This document shows, piece after piece, positions 17,690-25,536 of a stretch of 64,000 bases of DNA. The notes beneath the pieces are model-generated. The model made no database searches. It saw only the letters and a program-made list of their open reading frames with translations, and was not told where the DNA came from. The DNA is from Sphaerochaetaceae bacterium. Lineage in GTDB: Bacteria; Spirochaetota; Spirochaetia; Sphaerochaetales; Sphaerochaetaceae. Position 1 is the first letter of the stretch. Each line of letters starts with the position of its first letter. Both the position numbers and the translations under genes were made by a program. The stretch covers positions 62,001-126,000 of the forward strand of contig JAKSPE010000001.1 in assembly GCA_024405015.1 (NCBI GenBank), in the 5' to 3' direction.

Positions 17690-18247
17690 ATGACAAAGCA
17701 GGAAATCCGAAAGACAATGCTAAGAGTTGCAAAAGAGACTCCAGGTCCTAGTGCCGAGGCAGTCGCTGATGCCATCTGCAGCCTTGAGGCCTACAAAAAC
17801 GCACAGATCGTCCTTGGCTATGTTCCCCTGAAAAGCGAAGTGGATGTCTCTATTGTCATGGACCGCGCCGTCGCCGATGGAAAGAGCATCGCCTTCCCGG
17901 CCCTGGAACCTGGCGTCTTCGTCTTGGGCGATGCCACCTGGAGAGAGCATGTGGTCATGCTCGGCAACAGGACGGGTTCACTGGACAGCCAACAGGTGTT
18001 GCACTTTGAGGATGAAAGGTTTATCATTTCCGCTGGGATTATCCTGGTACCCGGACTTGCCTTCACAGAATTCGGAACCAGACTTGGAAGAGGTGCTGGA
18101 TATTATGATCAAACTTTCTTGAAACTGGCTAAGCGCAACAACCATGCGGATCTGACTTCACTTGGGGTCTGCAAAAAAGCGCAGGTGTTAGCCGAACTGC
18201 CTACAGAACCACATGACGCAACCGTTGATGTGGTATTATCGTTCTAA
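17690..18247 (+). CDS. 5-formyltetrahydrofolate cyclo-ligase
   Basis: A 185-residue protein of the 5-FTHF cyclo-ligase family, which converts 5-formyl-THF to 5,10-methenyl-THF with ATP. The signature LVPGLAFTEFGTRLGRGAGY followed by YDQTF lies near residues 120-145, and the N-terminal KQEIRKTML is typical. Length matches the family. GAGG lies about eight bases before the ATG. It precedes the ABC exporter pair by 26 bases and may be co-transcribed with it. Confidence 0.92.
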   Translation: MTKQEIRKTMLRVAKETPGPSAEAVADAICSLEAYKNAQIVLGYVPLKSEVDVSIVMDRAVADGKSIAFPALEPGVFVLGDATWREHVVMLGNRTGSLDSQQVLHFEDERFIISAGIILVPGLAFTEFGTRLGRGAGYYDQTFLKLAKRNNHADLTSLGVCKKAQVLAELPTEPHDATVDVVLSF

Positions 18248-18273
18248 TTTTCATTTTATCTAAGAGAAACTTA

Positions 18274-19992
18274 ATGCGCAGATTACTTAAATACGCCGTT
18301 AAGCAGTGGAAGCTTTACCTGACATCAGCCGTATGTCTGGTCATTGGTGTCTATTTCACTGCATTGGGTCCAAAGTACATCCAGAAGATCATCGATACCT
18401 GTATCGTGGGTGGAAAGGGAGAGCTGTTCTTCTCCATAGCCATTCCCCTTCTTGCTGTGTATCTGATCACGGGTGTAGCAAAATACATACAGGAGTTCTC
18501 CTCAGACTGCATCAGTTCTGCCATGCAGCGCTGTCTCAGAGAGGAGACGTTCCGAAGCATCGTGGCCGAAGACCAGTATTTCTTCAAGGACAACAACCCT
18601 GGAGAGCTGATGAGCCGCACAAAGCAGGATATCGAAACCGTAGGATTTTCCACAGGTTTCATTGCCATGTTCTTCATTGAGATTGTGGTCCATGTCATAT
18701 ACATGACCTACTGTCTCATCAAGATCAATCCAGCCGGTGCGATTCCATCTCTTGTCATCATGCCGATCATCGCGGTTCTTGCCATTCTCTCCGAGCCGAA
18801 GGGCGACAAGCTTTCCGACCAGAGATCCGATGACATCGCTGACATGAACCAGAGTGCCACCGAAAGCCTGGGAGGCATCCGAACCGTCAAGGCCTTCGGC
18901 CGTGAGCGCGCAGAGTCCGCCCGCTTTGACAAGAGCAACCGAGCATTCTTCAGACACTCCTTGAAGCTTGATTACCTTTGGGCAAACTGGATCACCCCGA
19001 TGGAAGCACTTTCCAGAATCATGCTGTATCTTGCCATCCTGTTCTCAGGACTGCAGGTCATCAAGGGAAAGATGACTCTCGGTGAACTGACAGCTGTCAC
19101 AACCTTCACATCAGAGCTTTCCTGGCCGATGATGGAGTTGGGATGGCTGCTGACAGAGTTCGCAGCAGCAAGAGCATCGCTTCGAAAGATCACAAAGATC
19201 CTGGATGCAAAGCCTGTCATCTGTGATGGAGAAAAACATCTGGAAAAGGTCTCAGGAGATCTTGAGTTCGACCACGTCAGTGTCGAAGCTGATGGAAAGA
19301 AGATTCTTGACGATGTCTCATTTCACCTGGACAGCGGAAAGACTTTGGGCATCATGGGTGCAACAGGTAGCGGAAAGAGCACAATTGCAAACCTTGCCAT
19401 GCGCTTCATAGACCCGACTTCCGGTAGCATCAAGACCGAAGGTACTGACCTAAGGGATCTGGATCTTGTCAGCGCAAGATCGGCAAAGGCAATCGTCACA
19501 CAGGACATCTTCCTGTTCTCCGATACCATCAATGCCAACTTGGACAAGGGCCGAAAGGGCCAGATTCCGCAGGAGGTCCTTGAGCAGAGCGCCAAGGATG
19601 CTGCAGCCTACGACTTCATCGCCAAGCTCTCTGATGGCTTTGAGACGGTCATCGGCGAAAAGGGTGTAGGACTATCCGGTGGACAGAAGCAGAGAGTCTC
19701 CATTGCCAGAGCCTTTGCCTCAGGTCGCCCTCTTCTGATCTTTGACGATGCCACCTCGGCATTGGACATGGAGACCGAGAAGAAGGTCCAGAAGGCCGTT
19801 CACAAGCACGACAACGTGACGATGATGATCATCGCACACAGAATCTCAGCGGTACGTGATGCCGATGAGATCCTCATCCTTGACCACGGTCGCATTGCTG
19901 AGCGTGGAACACATGACCAGCTCATGGCTCTCAAGGGTGCCTATTACCAGACCTATATGACACAATATCCAGATGAAAAGGAGGAGAACTGA
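18274..19992 (+). CDS. Heterodimeric ABC exporter subunit A (degenerate ATPase site)
   Basis: A 572-residue half transporter with six membrane helices followed by a nucleotide-binding domain (about residues 330-570). Walker A is GATGSGKST, the signature is the canonical LSGGQKQR, and Walker B reads LLIFDDATSALD, with Asp where the catalytic Glu is expected; the switch histidine is in IIAHRIS. Asp at the catalytic position plus the partner's altered signature marks the degenerate site of asymmetric exporters such as TM287/288 or BmrCD. Its stop overlaps the partner's start by one base. Confidence 0.9.
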   Translation: MRRLLKYAVKQWKLYLTSAVCLVIGVYFTALGPKYIQKIIDTCIVGGKGELFFSIAIPLLAVYLITGVAKYIQEFSSDCISSAMQRCLREETFRSIVAEDQYFFKDNNPGELMSRTKQDIETVGFSTGFIAMFFIEIVVHVIYMTYCLIKINPAGAIPSLVIMPIIAVLAILSEPKGDKLSDQRSDDIADMNQSATESLGGIRTVKAFGRERAESARFDKSNRAFFRHSLKLDYLWANWITPMEALSRIMLYLAILFSGLQVIKGKMTLGELTAVTTFTSELSWPMMELGWLLTEFAAARASLRKITKILDAKPVICDGEKHLEKVSGDLEFDHVSVEADGKKILDDVSFHLDSGKTLGIMGATGSGKSTIANLAMRFIDPTSGSIKTEGTDLRDLDLVSARSAKAIVTQDIFLFSDTINANLDKGRKGQIPQEVLEQSAKDAAAYDFIAKLSDGFETVIGEKGVGLSGGQKQRVSIARAFASGRPLLIFDDATSALDMETEKKVQKAVHKHDNVTMMIIAHRISAVRDADEILILDHGRIAERGTHDQLMALKGAYYQTYMTQYPDEKEEN

Positions 19993-21776
19993 TGGCTGTC
20001 AACACCTATAAGCAAGATGAAAACGTCTCGAACGTCAGCAACGGAAAGACTCTCCTTCGTACAATCAGTTACCTCAAGGACTACAAGCTCCAGACAGCAT
20101 TGGCCATTCTCATGATTTTGGCCGAGACGCTGATTGTCGCCCTTCTTCCAAGACTTAGCGAGCGTGCCGTTGACGTTGATATCGCCAACAAGGACGCCCA
20201 TGGCCTGCTTCTGACCATGGGAATCGCCACAGGCCTTGCACTGGCCATTTGGCTTCTGACCATGGGCTTCAAGAAGATTCTCGCAGATGTGACAAACAAG
20301 ATCATCTATGACATCCGAAAGGATGCCTTTGACCACCTGCAGACTCTGTCTTTGTACTACTTCGACTCAAGACCTACCGGAAAGATTCTGAGTAGGCTCA
20401 TCAACGACATCTCCTCTCTCAAGGAAATGTTCACAAGACTCATCTCGACCCTGATTCCGAACCTGACACTGATCATTGCCGTTGTGGTGATCATGGTCTC
20501 GGCAAGCCCGGTCCTGAGCCTTTCTGCCTTCGTTGTCGTACCACTTCTGGTCTTGAGCATCTACGTGGTCACCATCAAGGGCTTCAAGAACTGGATGGAC
20601 TTCAGGCAGAAGAACTCCAACATGAACGCCTACACCCATGAGTCCTATGCCGGCATCAAGGTCATCCAGGCTTTCAATGCCGAAAAGGAGACCATCACCG
20701 AAGGCGACAAGATCATGAAGGACGTTGAGAAGGCTTGGGTCAAGGCGGTTCGCCGTGCTGACCTTCTGAACATCGTCATCATCTGGTCCCAGGGTATCGG
20801 TTACTTCGTGCTCTATCTGTTTGCCGTCAAGTGGCTCAAGCTCGGCCAGACCTCTGTTGGCCAGTTGATTGCCTTTGCCACCTACATTGCCCTGTTCTGG
20901 CAGCCGATCCGAAGCCTTGCCGCAACCTTCAACCAGTTCACCAACCAGGTCACAAGTGCACAGCGCGTCTTTGAGCTGCTGGATACCGAGTCCATTCTCC
21001 AGGAAGTGCCGAATGCAACCGAGCTCAAGGTCACCGAGGGCAGAGTCGATTTCAAGGACATCACCTTCGCCTACCCAGATGAGCCGGATGTTGAAATTCT
21101 TCACAACCTGTCCTTCAGCGTGAATCCAGGTGACATGATTGCCTTGGTAGGTCCAACAGGCGCGGGAAAGACCACCATCGTCAACCTGCTTGCCCGTTTC
21201 TATGATCCGGTTGCAGGAAGCGTTTTGATTGACGGTCAGGACATTGCCAATGTCACCCTCGCCTCTCTCAGAGCTGGAGTTGGTGTCATGACACAGGATT
21301 CCTTCCTGTTCTCTGGAACCATCCGCGAAAACCTTGTGTACGGAAAGCCGGATGCAACCGATGAGGAGATCCGTAACGCCTGTCACCAGCTTGGTCTTGA
21401 TGACTTCATCATGTCTCAGGAGCATGGCTTTGAGAGCAAGATCTCCCAGGATGCCCTCTCCCAGGGACAGAAGCAGCTCATCGCTCTTGCAAGAACTCTC
21501 ATTGCAGATCCGAAGATCCTTCTTCTGGATGAGGCAACCAGTGCCATCGATACCAGAACAGAGGAACTGGTGCAGAAAGGCATGGCAGTTCTTATGAAGA
21601 ACCGAACCAGTTTCGTGGTAGCCCACAGACTTTCCACCATCGTCAAGGCCACCAAGATCCTTGTCATCCAGAACAAGGGAATCGCTGAGGCGGGAACCCA
21701 TCAGGAGCTTCTGAAGGCCAACGGCATCTATGCCGGACTTTACAAGGCCCAGTTCGAGGAACTTGACAAAGAGTAA
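19992..21776 (+). CDS. Heterodimeric ABC exporter subunit B (consensus ATPase site)
   Basis: A 594-residue half transporter. Walker A is GPTGAGKTT, Walker B is ILLLDEATSAID with the catalytic Glu intact, and the switch is VVAHRLS; the signature is LSQGQKQ instead of LSGGQ. Together with subunit A this gives one complete site (B Walker motifs with the A signature) and one impaired site. Drug or lipid export is likely; the substrate is unknown. Expression is coupled by the TGATG overlap with subunit A. Confidence 0.9.
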   Translation: MAVNTYKQDENVSNVSNGKTLLRTISYLKDYKLQTALAILMILAETLIVALLPRLSERAVDVDIANKDAHGLLLTMGIATGLALAIWLLTMGFKKILADVTNKIIYDIRKDAFDHLQTLSLYYFDSRPTGKILSRLINDISSLKEMFTRLISTLIPNLTLIIAVVVIMVSASPVLSLSAFVVVPLLVLSIYVVTIKGFKNWMDFRQKNSNMNAYTHESYAGIKVIQAFNAEKETITEGDKIMKDVEKAWVKAVRRADLLNIVIIWSQGIGYFVLYLFAVKWLKLGQTSVGQLIAFATYIALFWQPIRSLAATFNQFTNQVTSAQRVFELLDTESILQEVPNATELKVTEGRVDFKDITFAYPDEPDVEILHNLSFSVNPGDMIALVGPTGAGKTTIVNLLARFYDPVAGSVLIDGQDIANVTLASLRAGVGVMTQDSFLFSGTIRENLVYGKPDATDEEIRNACHQLGLDDFIMSQEHGFESKISQDALSQGQKQLIALARTLIADPKILLLDEATSAIDTRTEELVQKGMAVLMKNRTSFVVAHRLSTIVKATKILVIQNKGIAEAGTHQELLKANGIYAGLYKAQFEELDKE

Positions 21777-21795
21777 ACTCATAATTCAATTAATG

Positions 21796-21852
21796 AATGA
21801 CCTTGGTCTGCAAAGTGTCTCTTAGGGACATGGCAGCAAGGTCATTTTTTTA
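21796..21852 (+). terminator. Terminator of the ABC exporter operon
   Basis: AATGACCTTG (21796-21805) pairs perfectly with CAAGGTCATT (21837-21846), enclosing a smaller stem, and is followed by seven Ts. Confidence 0.85.
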
Positions 21853-21875
21853 TTTACGGGGGAATAGAAACTGAC

Positions 21876-21897
21876 TTTGTCGACTATACTCGACAAA
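21876..21897. repeat. Inverted repeat TTTGTCGA-N6-TCGACAAA
   Basis: A perfect eight-base inverted repeat in the stretch between the ABC operon and tRNA-fMet (21777-22181). Otherwise that stretch holds only the operon terminator, the duplicated tRNA end and no gene. It could be an operator or a weak terminator; no promoter is evident beside it. Confidence 0.35.
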
Positions 21898-22007
21898 ATC
21901 TGCTTTTTTTCTTCGTTTTTGTCGTCTTTTTCAACAACCAAGAACAAAAATAGGCAATTTTGTGGAAAACCATTCATTTGATCACGAGAATAACTCGCAT
22001 TACTCAT

Positions 22008-22199
22008 ATAAAACAAAAAAACCGGAGATGAACTCCGGTTTATTGTTTTAGCGGGGGTAGGACTCGTCGCTTCGCTACACCGCCTTCGTCGCAAGGCAAT
22101 GCACCTGCCTTTCTCCTCGGTCCTCGTCCTTCTTATGCCCATAAAACAAAAAAACCGGAGATGAACTCCGGTTTATTGTTTTAGCGGGGGTAGGACTCG
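22008..22199. repeat. 59-bp direct repeat duplicating the 3' end of tRNA-fMet and its terminator
   Basis: Positions 22008-22066 and 22141-22199 are identical over 59 bases with a period of 133. Each copy contains 18 bases of the tRNA 3' end plus the CCGGAG/CTCCGG terminator. The copy at 22141 belongs to the intact tRNA; the other is orphaned and joined to a 74-bp segment without a recognisable gene. Duplicated tRNA 3' ends are a usual trace of integrase-mediated insertion and loss, but slippage or local duplication is equally possible. No integrase is present. Confidence 0.85.
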
Positions 22200-22254
22200 G
22201 ACCTACGGCCTCCAGGTTATGAGCCTGGCGAGCTGCCAACTGCTCCACCCCGCG
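22182..22254 (-). tRNA. Initiator tRNA-fMet (CAT)
   Basis: A 73-base cloverleaf starting CGCGGGG with 3' CCCCGC. Anticodon loop CTCATAA lies between CCAGG and CCTGG. Initiator features are the unpaired 1-72 position (here C opposite U rather than the common A) and the A11-U24 pair in the D stem. The anticodon stem has A29-U41, so only two of the three usual G-C pairs are kept. CCA is not encoded. A promoter TTGACA (22292-22297)-17-TACAGT (22269-22274) precedes it and a CCGGAG hairpin with a T-run follows. Confidence 0.95.
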
Positions 22255-22405
22255 TCGAATGCTTTGGTACTGTACGACAAATCGCATAAAGTGTCAACAC
22301 TTGAACAGAAAAATACTTTTTTGGCCCAAATTTGAGTCAAATCTACACAAATGAGTCAATTTGACACACATATTCCCCCTCATTTTCATGTTGTGTCAAA
22401 AAGAC

Positions 22406-22450
22406 ACCAGAAAAAGGACGTAGGTCCAGTCCTACGCCCTTTTTTCTGGT
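22406..22450. terminator. Large inverted repeat, probable bidirectional terminator
   Basis: ACCAGAAAAAGG...CGTAGG pairs with CCTACG...CCTTTTTTCTGGT almost end to end (about 19 pairs). Its A/T-rich outer arms would give U-runs in both directions. It lies upstream of the hsp20 promoter. No gene is visible between it and tRNA-fMet (22255-22405 holds only the tRNA promoter and short TTGAC-type palindromes), so what it terminates is unclear. Confidence 0.6.
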
Positions 22451-22516
22451 CATTTTTTAGCACTATGATTGCAACAATCTTTATATCTCATTATTTCAAA
22501 TAGACTTACACAAAAG

Positions 22517-22532
22517 TTGGCACGCCTGATGC
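22517..22532 (+). promoter_or_regulatory. Sigma-54-like promoter of hsp20
   Basis: TTGGCACG-N4-ATGC matches the sigma-54 consensus (TTGGCACG-N4-TTGC) with one mismatch, and the GG and GC dinucleotides have the required spacing. It points towards hsp20, whose start is about 85 bases downstream. No convincing sigma-70 or CIRCE element was found in this gap. Confidence 0.5.
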
Positions 22533-22616
22533 TATATAGCGAGTGTCAACCAGAGCGAGGCAAAGCCAAGCGAGGTGACCTGAAAACTGAATATTTACAA
22601 GACACGGAGGTCTTAT

Positions 22617-23027
22617 ATGAATTATCTTATGACAAGAAACGCAGCTAATGATTTTGACACATTCTTTGATGACATGTTCGGTAACTGGGGAATCAAGAAC
22701 AGCACAATCCCTTCTGTGAACGTCTACGAAGATTCAAAGGCATTCTATGTTGAAGCAGAACTTCCGGGATACACAACAGAGGATGTGAACATCAATGTTG
22801 AAAAGCATGTTCTCCACATCTCATCAGAGAAGACAGCCAAGAAGGAAGAGAGAAAGTACATCCTTCGCGAAAGAGGATTCGTCAAGTTTGACAGAGCATT
22901 CTCCCTGCCAGAAGGCATCAACGAAGAGGCAATCGATGCAGAGTTCTCAAACGGAATCCTGACAATCACACTTCCAAAGATGCCTGTCGAGCAGCCAAGA
23001 AAGATTGCAGTAAAAATCAGAGCCTAG
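22617..23027 (+). CDS. hsp20: Small heat-shock protein, Hsp20/alpha-crystallin family
   Basis: A 136-residue protein with an alpha-crystallin domain (about residues 35-125): VNVYEDSKAFYVEAELPGY, DVNINVEKHVLHIS, then FSLPEGINEEAIDAEFSNGILTITLPK (in two parts), and the IXI-like IAVKI at the C-terminus. It holds unfolding proteins in the cytoplasm. The start has GGAGG with a spacing of seven. The upstream promoter resembles sigma-54 type rather than a heat-shock promoter. Confidence 0.95.
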   Translation: MNYLMTRNAANDFDTFFDDMFGNWGIKNSTIPSVNVYEDSKAFYVEAELPGYTTEDVNINVEKHVLHISSEKTAKKEERKYILRERGFVKFDRAFSLPEGINEEAIDAEFSNGILTITLPKMPVEQPRKIAVKIRA

Positions 23028-23055
23028 TTCTAGGTATCTGATATCCCCAAATAAA

Positions 23056-23092
23056 AAGAAGGTCGGAGCTAAAAACTCCGACCTTTGCTTTT
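23056..23092. terminator. Bidirectional terminator between hsp20 and the convergent gene
   Basis: GGTCGGAG and CTCCGACC form a perfect stem around a seven-base loop, with A-rich and T-rich flanks serving both strands. Confidence 0.8.
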
Positions 23093-23291
23093 ATCTACCT
23101 TTCTTTGACTTCACAATCTCCAGAAAGCCTAGGATTCCGAAAACCAGGGCACTGGCAAGCATTGCAATGCCGATGACCGCACCGATAACGAACAGGACCT
23201 TGCTGTCTGACGTTCTAAGCACATGACACGATGCTCCCACCACAAGACTCACAATGGAAGCGATGAAATAGATGATTCCACGTTTTCTCAT
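23091..23291 (-). CDS. Small two-helix membrane protein
   Basis: A 66-residue protein with two hydrophobic segments (IIYFIASIVSLVVGASCHV and ALVFGILGFLEIV within longer spans) and basic ends MRKRG and KSKKGR. ATG 23291 is preceded by AAGGAG with a spacing of seven, so it is favoured over a longer reading. The family is not recognised. It is divergent from the GNAT gene. Confidence 0.65.
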   Translation of the reverse strand: MRKRGIIYFIASIVSLVVGASCHVLRTSDSKVLFVIGAVIGIAMLASALVFGILGFLEIVKSKKGR

Positions 23292-23365
23292 AATGTTCTC
23301 CTTATAACACAATTTAACCCCAAACTCGTCGAAAGAAAATGCATTTGTCTGTATAATCCAAAGCC

Positions 23366-23854
23366 ATGGATACCAAGTATACACTCAGAAAGATCACAGA
23401 GCAGGACGATGCTGCCATTGCCCAGATTGTCAGGACAAACCTCAAGGCCTACAAGCTGGACGTTCCAGGCACCGTCTATTTCGACCCTGAGCTCAATCAC
23501 CTCTCCGCGTTCTACAACGCAGAGGAGAACACTCGTGACTATTACATCTTCACCGATGGTGTGAAGGTTCTGGGTGGTATCGGCTTTGCAGCCTTTGAGG
23601 CCGAACCTGGTTGGGCAGAGCTTCAGAAGCTCTACCTTGCAGATGAGGTCAAGGGAAACGGCTTTGGCAAGCTCCTGGTGCGTACCATCGAAGAGAAAGC
23701 AAAAGAGTCCGGATACACCTACATGTATCTTGAAACACACACCAACCTGGACAAGGCTCTGAATCTGTACGAGCGCATGGGTTTCCAGCAGATTGACCGC
23801 CCTGCTTCAGTGAATCACAGCACCATGAACCGCTTCTATCTCAAAAAACTGTAA
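23366..23854 (+). CDS. GNAT family N-acetyltransferase
   Basis: A 162-residue acetyltransferase. The acetyl-CoA loop is LYLADEVKGNGFGKLLV (about residues 88-104), followed by YLETHTNLDKALNLYERMGF, the usual GNAT end. The substrate is unknown. TATAAT (23352-23357) ends eight bases before the ATG, with TCGAAA 17 bp further upstream and no ribosome-binding site, so a leaderless mRNA is predicted. Confidence 0.9.
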   Translation: MDTKYTLRKITEQDDAAIAQIVRTNLKAYKLDVPGTVYFDPELNHLSAFYNAEENTRDYYIFTDGVKVLGGIGFAAFEAEPGWAELQKLYLADEVKGNGFGKLLVRTIEEKAKESGYTYMYLETHTNLDKALNLYERMGFQQIDRPASVNHSTMNRFYLKKL

Positions 23855-23903
23855 CGCAAACAATTTGGTTGAAATCTGTGCATGTTAGGTGGAAAATAGT
23901 CAT

Positions 23904-24353
23904 ATGAAGTTTAGTAAAATCTTAGTCTGTCTATTGGCATTTCTTCTCGTAGGCTCTGCCCTATTCGCCCTTGAAACCCAGTCCAAGTATGAGGTTTCCT
24001 TCACCTACACTGCCCTTACCAAGAAAGGCACAGGATCCTCAGGCGAAGGTGTGACACCAGAAATCATCATCAAGATGAAGGACGAGACACATGCGGACAT
24101 CACAATCCCTAGATTCGCATTCTCCGAGTCCAAGACAATTGAGAAGTTCACCATAAGCGATGTCAACGTCTCCAAGGACAAGGACGGCAACACCACATTC
24201 GCACTCAAAAGCTTTGAGTCCACAGATGGAAAGAGCAAGGTCAAAGGATCGGACCTGAAAGCAACCATCAGAAACGGAAAGCTCGAGCTCTACGTCGAGT
24301 TCAAGGTCGCTGGCATGCCATTCAAACTCAAGGTCACCTATGTGAGCAAATGA
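23904..24353 (+). CDS. Secreted protein of unknown function
   Basis: A 149-residue protein with a clear Sec signal peptide (cleavage likely after LFA, about residue 22). The mature part is rich in Lys, Thr and Ser with beta-strand-like segments (YEVSFTYTALTKKGTG, KLELYVEFKVAGMPFKLKVTYVSK in two pieces). No family is recognised. Start 23904 is chosen over GTG 23889 because the signal peptide begins there. It is followed at once by a terminator. Confidence 0.65.
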   Translation: MKFSKILVCLLAFLLVGSALFALETQSKYEVSFTYTALTKKGTGSSGEGVTPEIIIKMKDETHADITIPRFAFSESKTIEKFTISDVNVSKDKDGNTTFALKSFESTDGKSKVKGSDLKATIRNGKLELYVEFKVAGMPFKLKVTYVSK

Positions 24354-24372
24354 CAAAAACAGCACAAACGAA

Positions 24373-24408
24373 TTGAGGCCGCTGCATCGCAACGGCCTCA
24401 ATCTTTTT
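24373..24408. terminator. Bidirectional terminator
   Basis: TTGAGGCCG pairs with CGGCCTCAA across an 11-base loop, followed by TCTTTTT. It separates the plus-strand secreted protein from the convergent lipoprotein cluster. Confidence 0.85.
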
Positions 24409-24421
24409 GGGAAGGGAACAA

Positions 24422-25525
24422 TCAGTTGACAGTTCCTGTTCCATCGTAAACGAGAGCAACAACTGTAGCACCAGTCTTGTCCTTGAGTGTTGCACCGCCC
24501 TGTGTAAATGTACCACCATCTGTTCCAAAGTGGACATGATTGTCAGCAGGAGTCTTGAGTGTACAGCCGGAGTTGAGAGTGACAGAACCTCCCTTCTCGA
24601 TGTAAAGGCCATATGTCTTGAATCCATCGAATGTGACATTTGCAGCGGCATCAACTCTGATGACACCAAACTGTGAAGCATAACCACCGAAAGCACCCTT
24701 GATGGAAACGGTACCCTTGAGGGTTGTCTCACCATAGGAGTGGGAAACGAAACCACCGGAGGAAGCTGTACTTGCAGTCAGAACTGTGGAGTTCTCAAGA
24801 ATACCACTTGTACCCTGGAAGACGAGTCCTCTGTATGTACCACCTGTGAAGCTACAATCCTTGACCTCTGCAGTTGAATATCCGATCAGACAAGCTGTTG
24901 CTGTGACGTGGTCGAGGATGACTCTCTTCTTCCAAACATTGTCACTGTCGGTGTAGCTTGCAGGAATCTTTGCCTGAGCCTGAGTCCTGAGAGCATCGGT
25001 TGTAGCATTGCTTCCGCTGTAGTTGATGCTAAGGCTATATCTTGTGTTGTCAGAAGATGCCAGGAAGGAACCGTTTCTGATTGCGAAACTGTCACCTGTG
25101 AAGTTCAGAGCATTCTGCTTGATATCTGTGATGGAGTGACCACCCATATCAAAGACAAGACCTGTCATGTCAATTGCAACAACCTCTGTCTGACTTGATG
25201 GCCATGCGATATCGTTATCAAGAGCGATAGACTTTGTGCCAAGGGAAAGAGCCTGAGCAGGAGCGGCCTTGAGGTCATCCAATGTCTTGACGTGAACAAC
25301 GACAGTTGAAGCGTTTTCGCCACAGACGTCACAGACACCATCAAGATTCGCATCAGTATGGCCAGTAGCCTTGACGATAACGATTTCACCACAGTCCTGG
25401 CACTCAGCCTTAGTATCTGCAGTGCACTGGGCCTGAACATCACCAAAATTATGAACGTGAGCCTCACAAGATGCCAGAAGCATCACGCAAGAGATGATAA
25501 GAAGAATAATAGATACTTTTTTCAT
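24422..25525 (-). CDS. Beta-helix lipoprotein A with cysteine knuckle
   Basis: A 367-residue lipoprotein (lipobox LASC at about residue 20). After the lipid site comes a short Cys motif region (CTADTKAECQDCGE and GVCDVCGEN), then a repetitive right-handed beta-helix region (about 100-340) with the block ALNFTGDSFAIRNGSFL, RYSLSINYSGSNATTD and TACLIGYSTAEVKDCSF. It is closely related to the upstream neighbour, which shares those blocks. It is the last gene of a six-gene same-strand run; the gap to the previous gene is 11 bases. Surface binding or carbohydrate recognition is plausible, but no catalytic residues are evident. Confidence 0.75.
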   Translation of the reverse strand: MKKVSIILLIISCVMLLASCEAHVHNFGDVQAQCTADTKAECQDCGEIVIVKATGHTDANLDGVCDVCGENASTVVVHVKTLDDLKAAPAQALSLGTKSIALDNDIAWPSSQTEVVAIDMTGLVFDMGGHSITDIKQNALNFTGDSFAIRNGSFLASSDNTRYSLSINYSGSNATTDALRTQAQAKIPASYTDSDNVWKKRVILDHVTATACLIGYSTAEVKDCSFTGGTYRGLVFQGTSGILENSTVLTASTASSGGFVSHSYGETTLKGTVSIKGAFGGYASQFGVIRVDAAANVTFDGFKTYGLYIEKGGSVTLNSGCTLKTPADNHVHFGTDGGTFTQGGATLKDKTGATVVALVYDGTGTVN

Positions 25526-25536
25526 CGATAACCTCC

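Noticed and set aside
22440..22470. CIRCE element before hsp20, suggested by TTAGCACT
   Set aside because: The matching GAGTGCTAA arm is absent.
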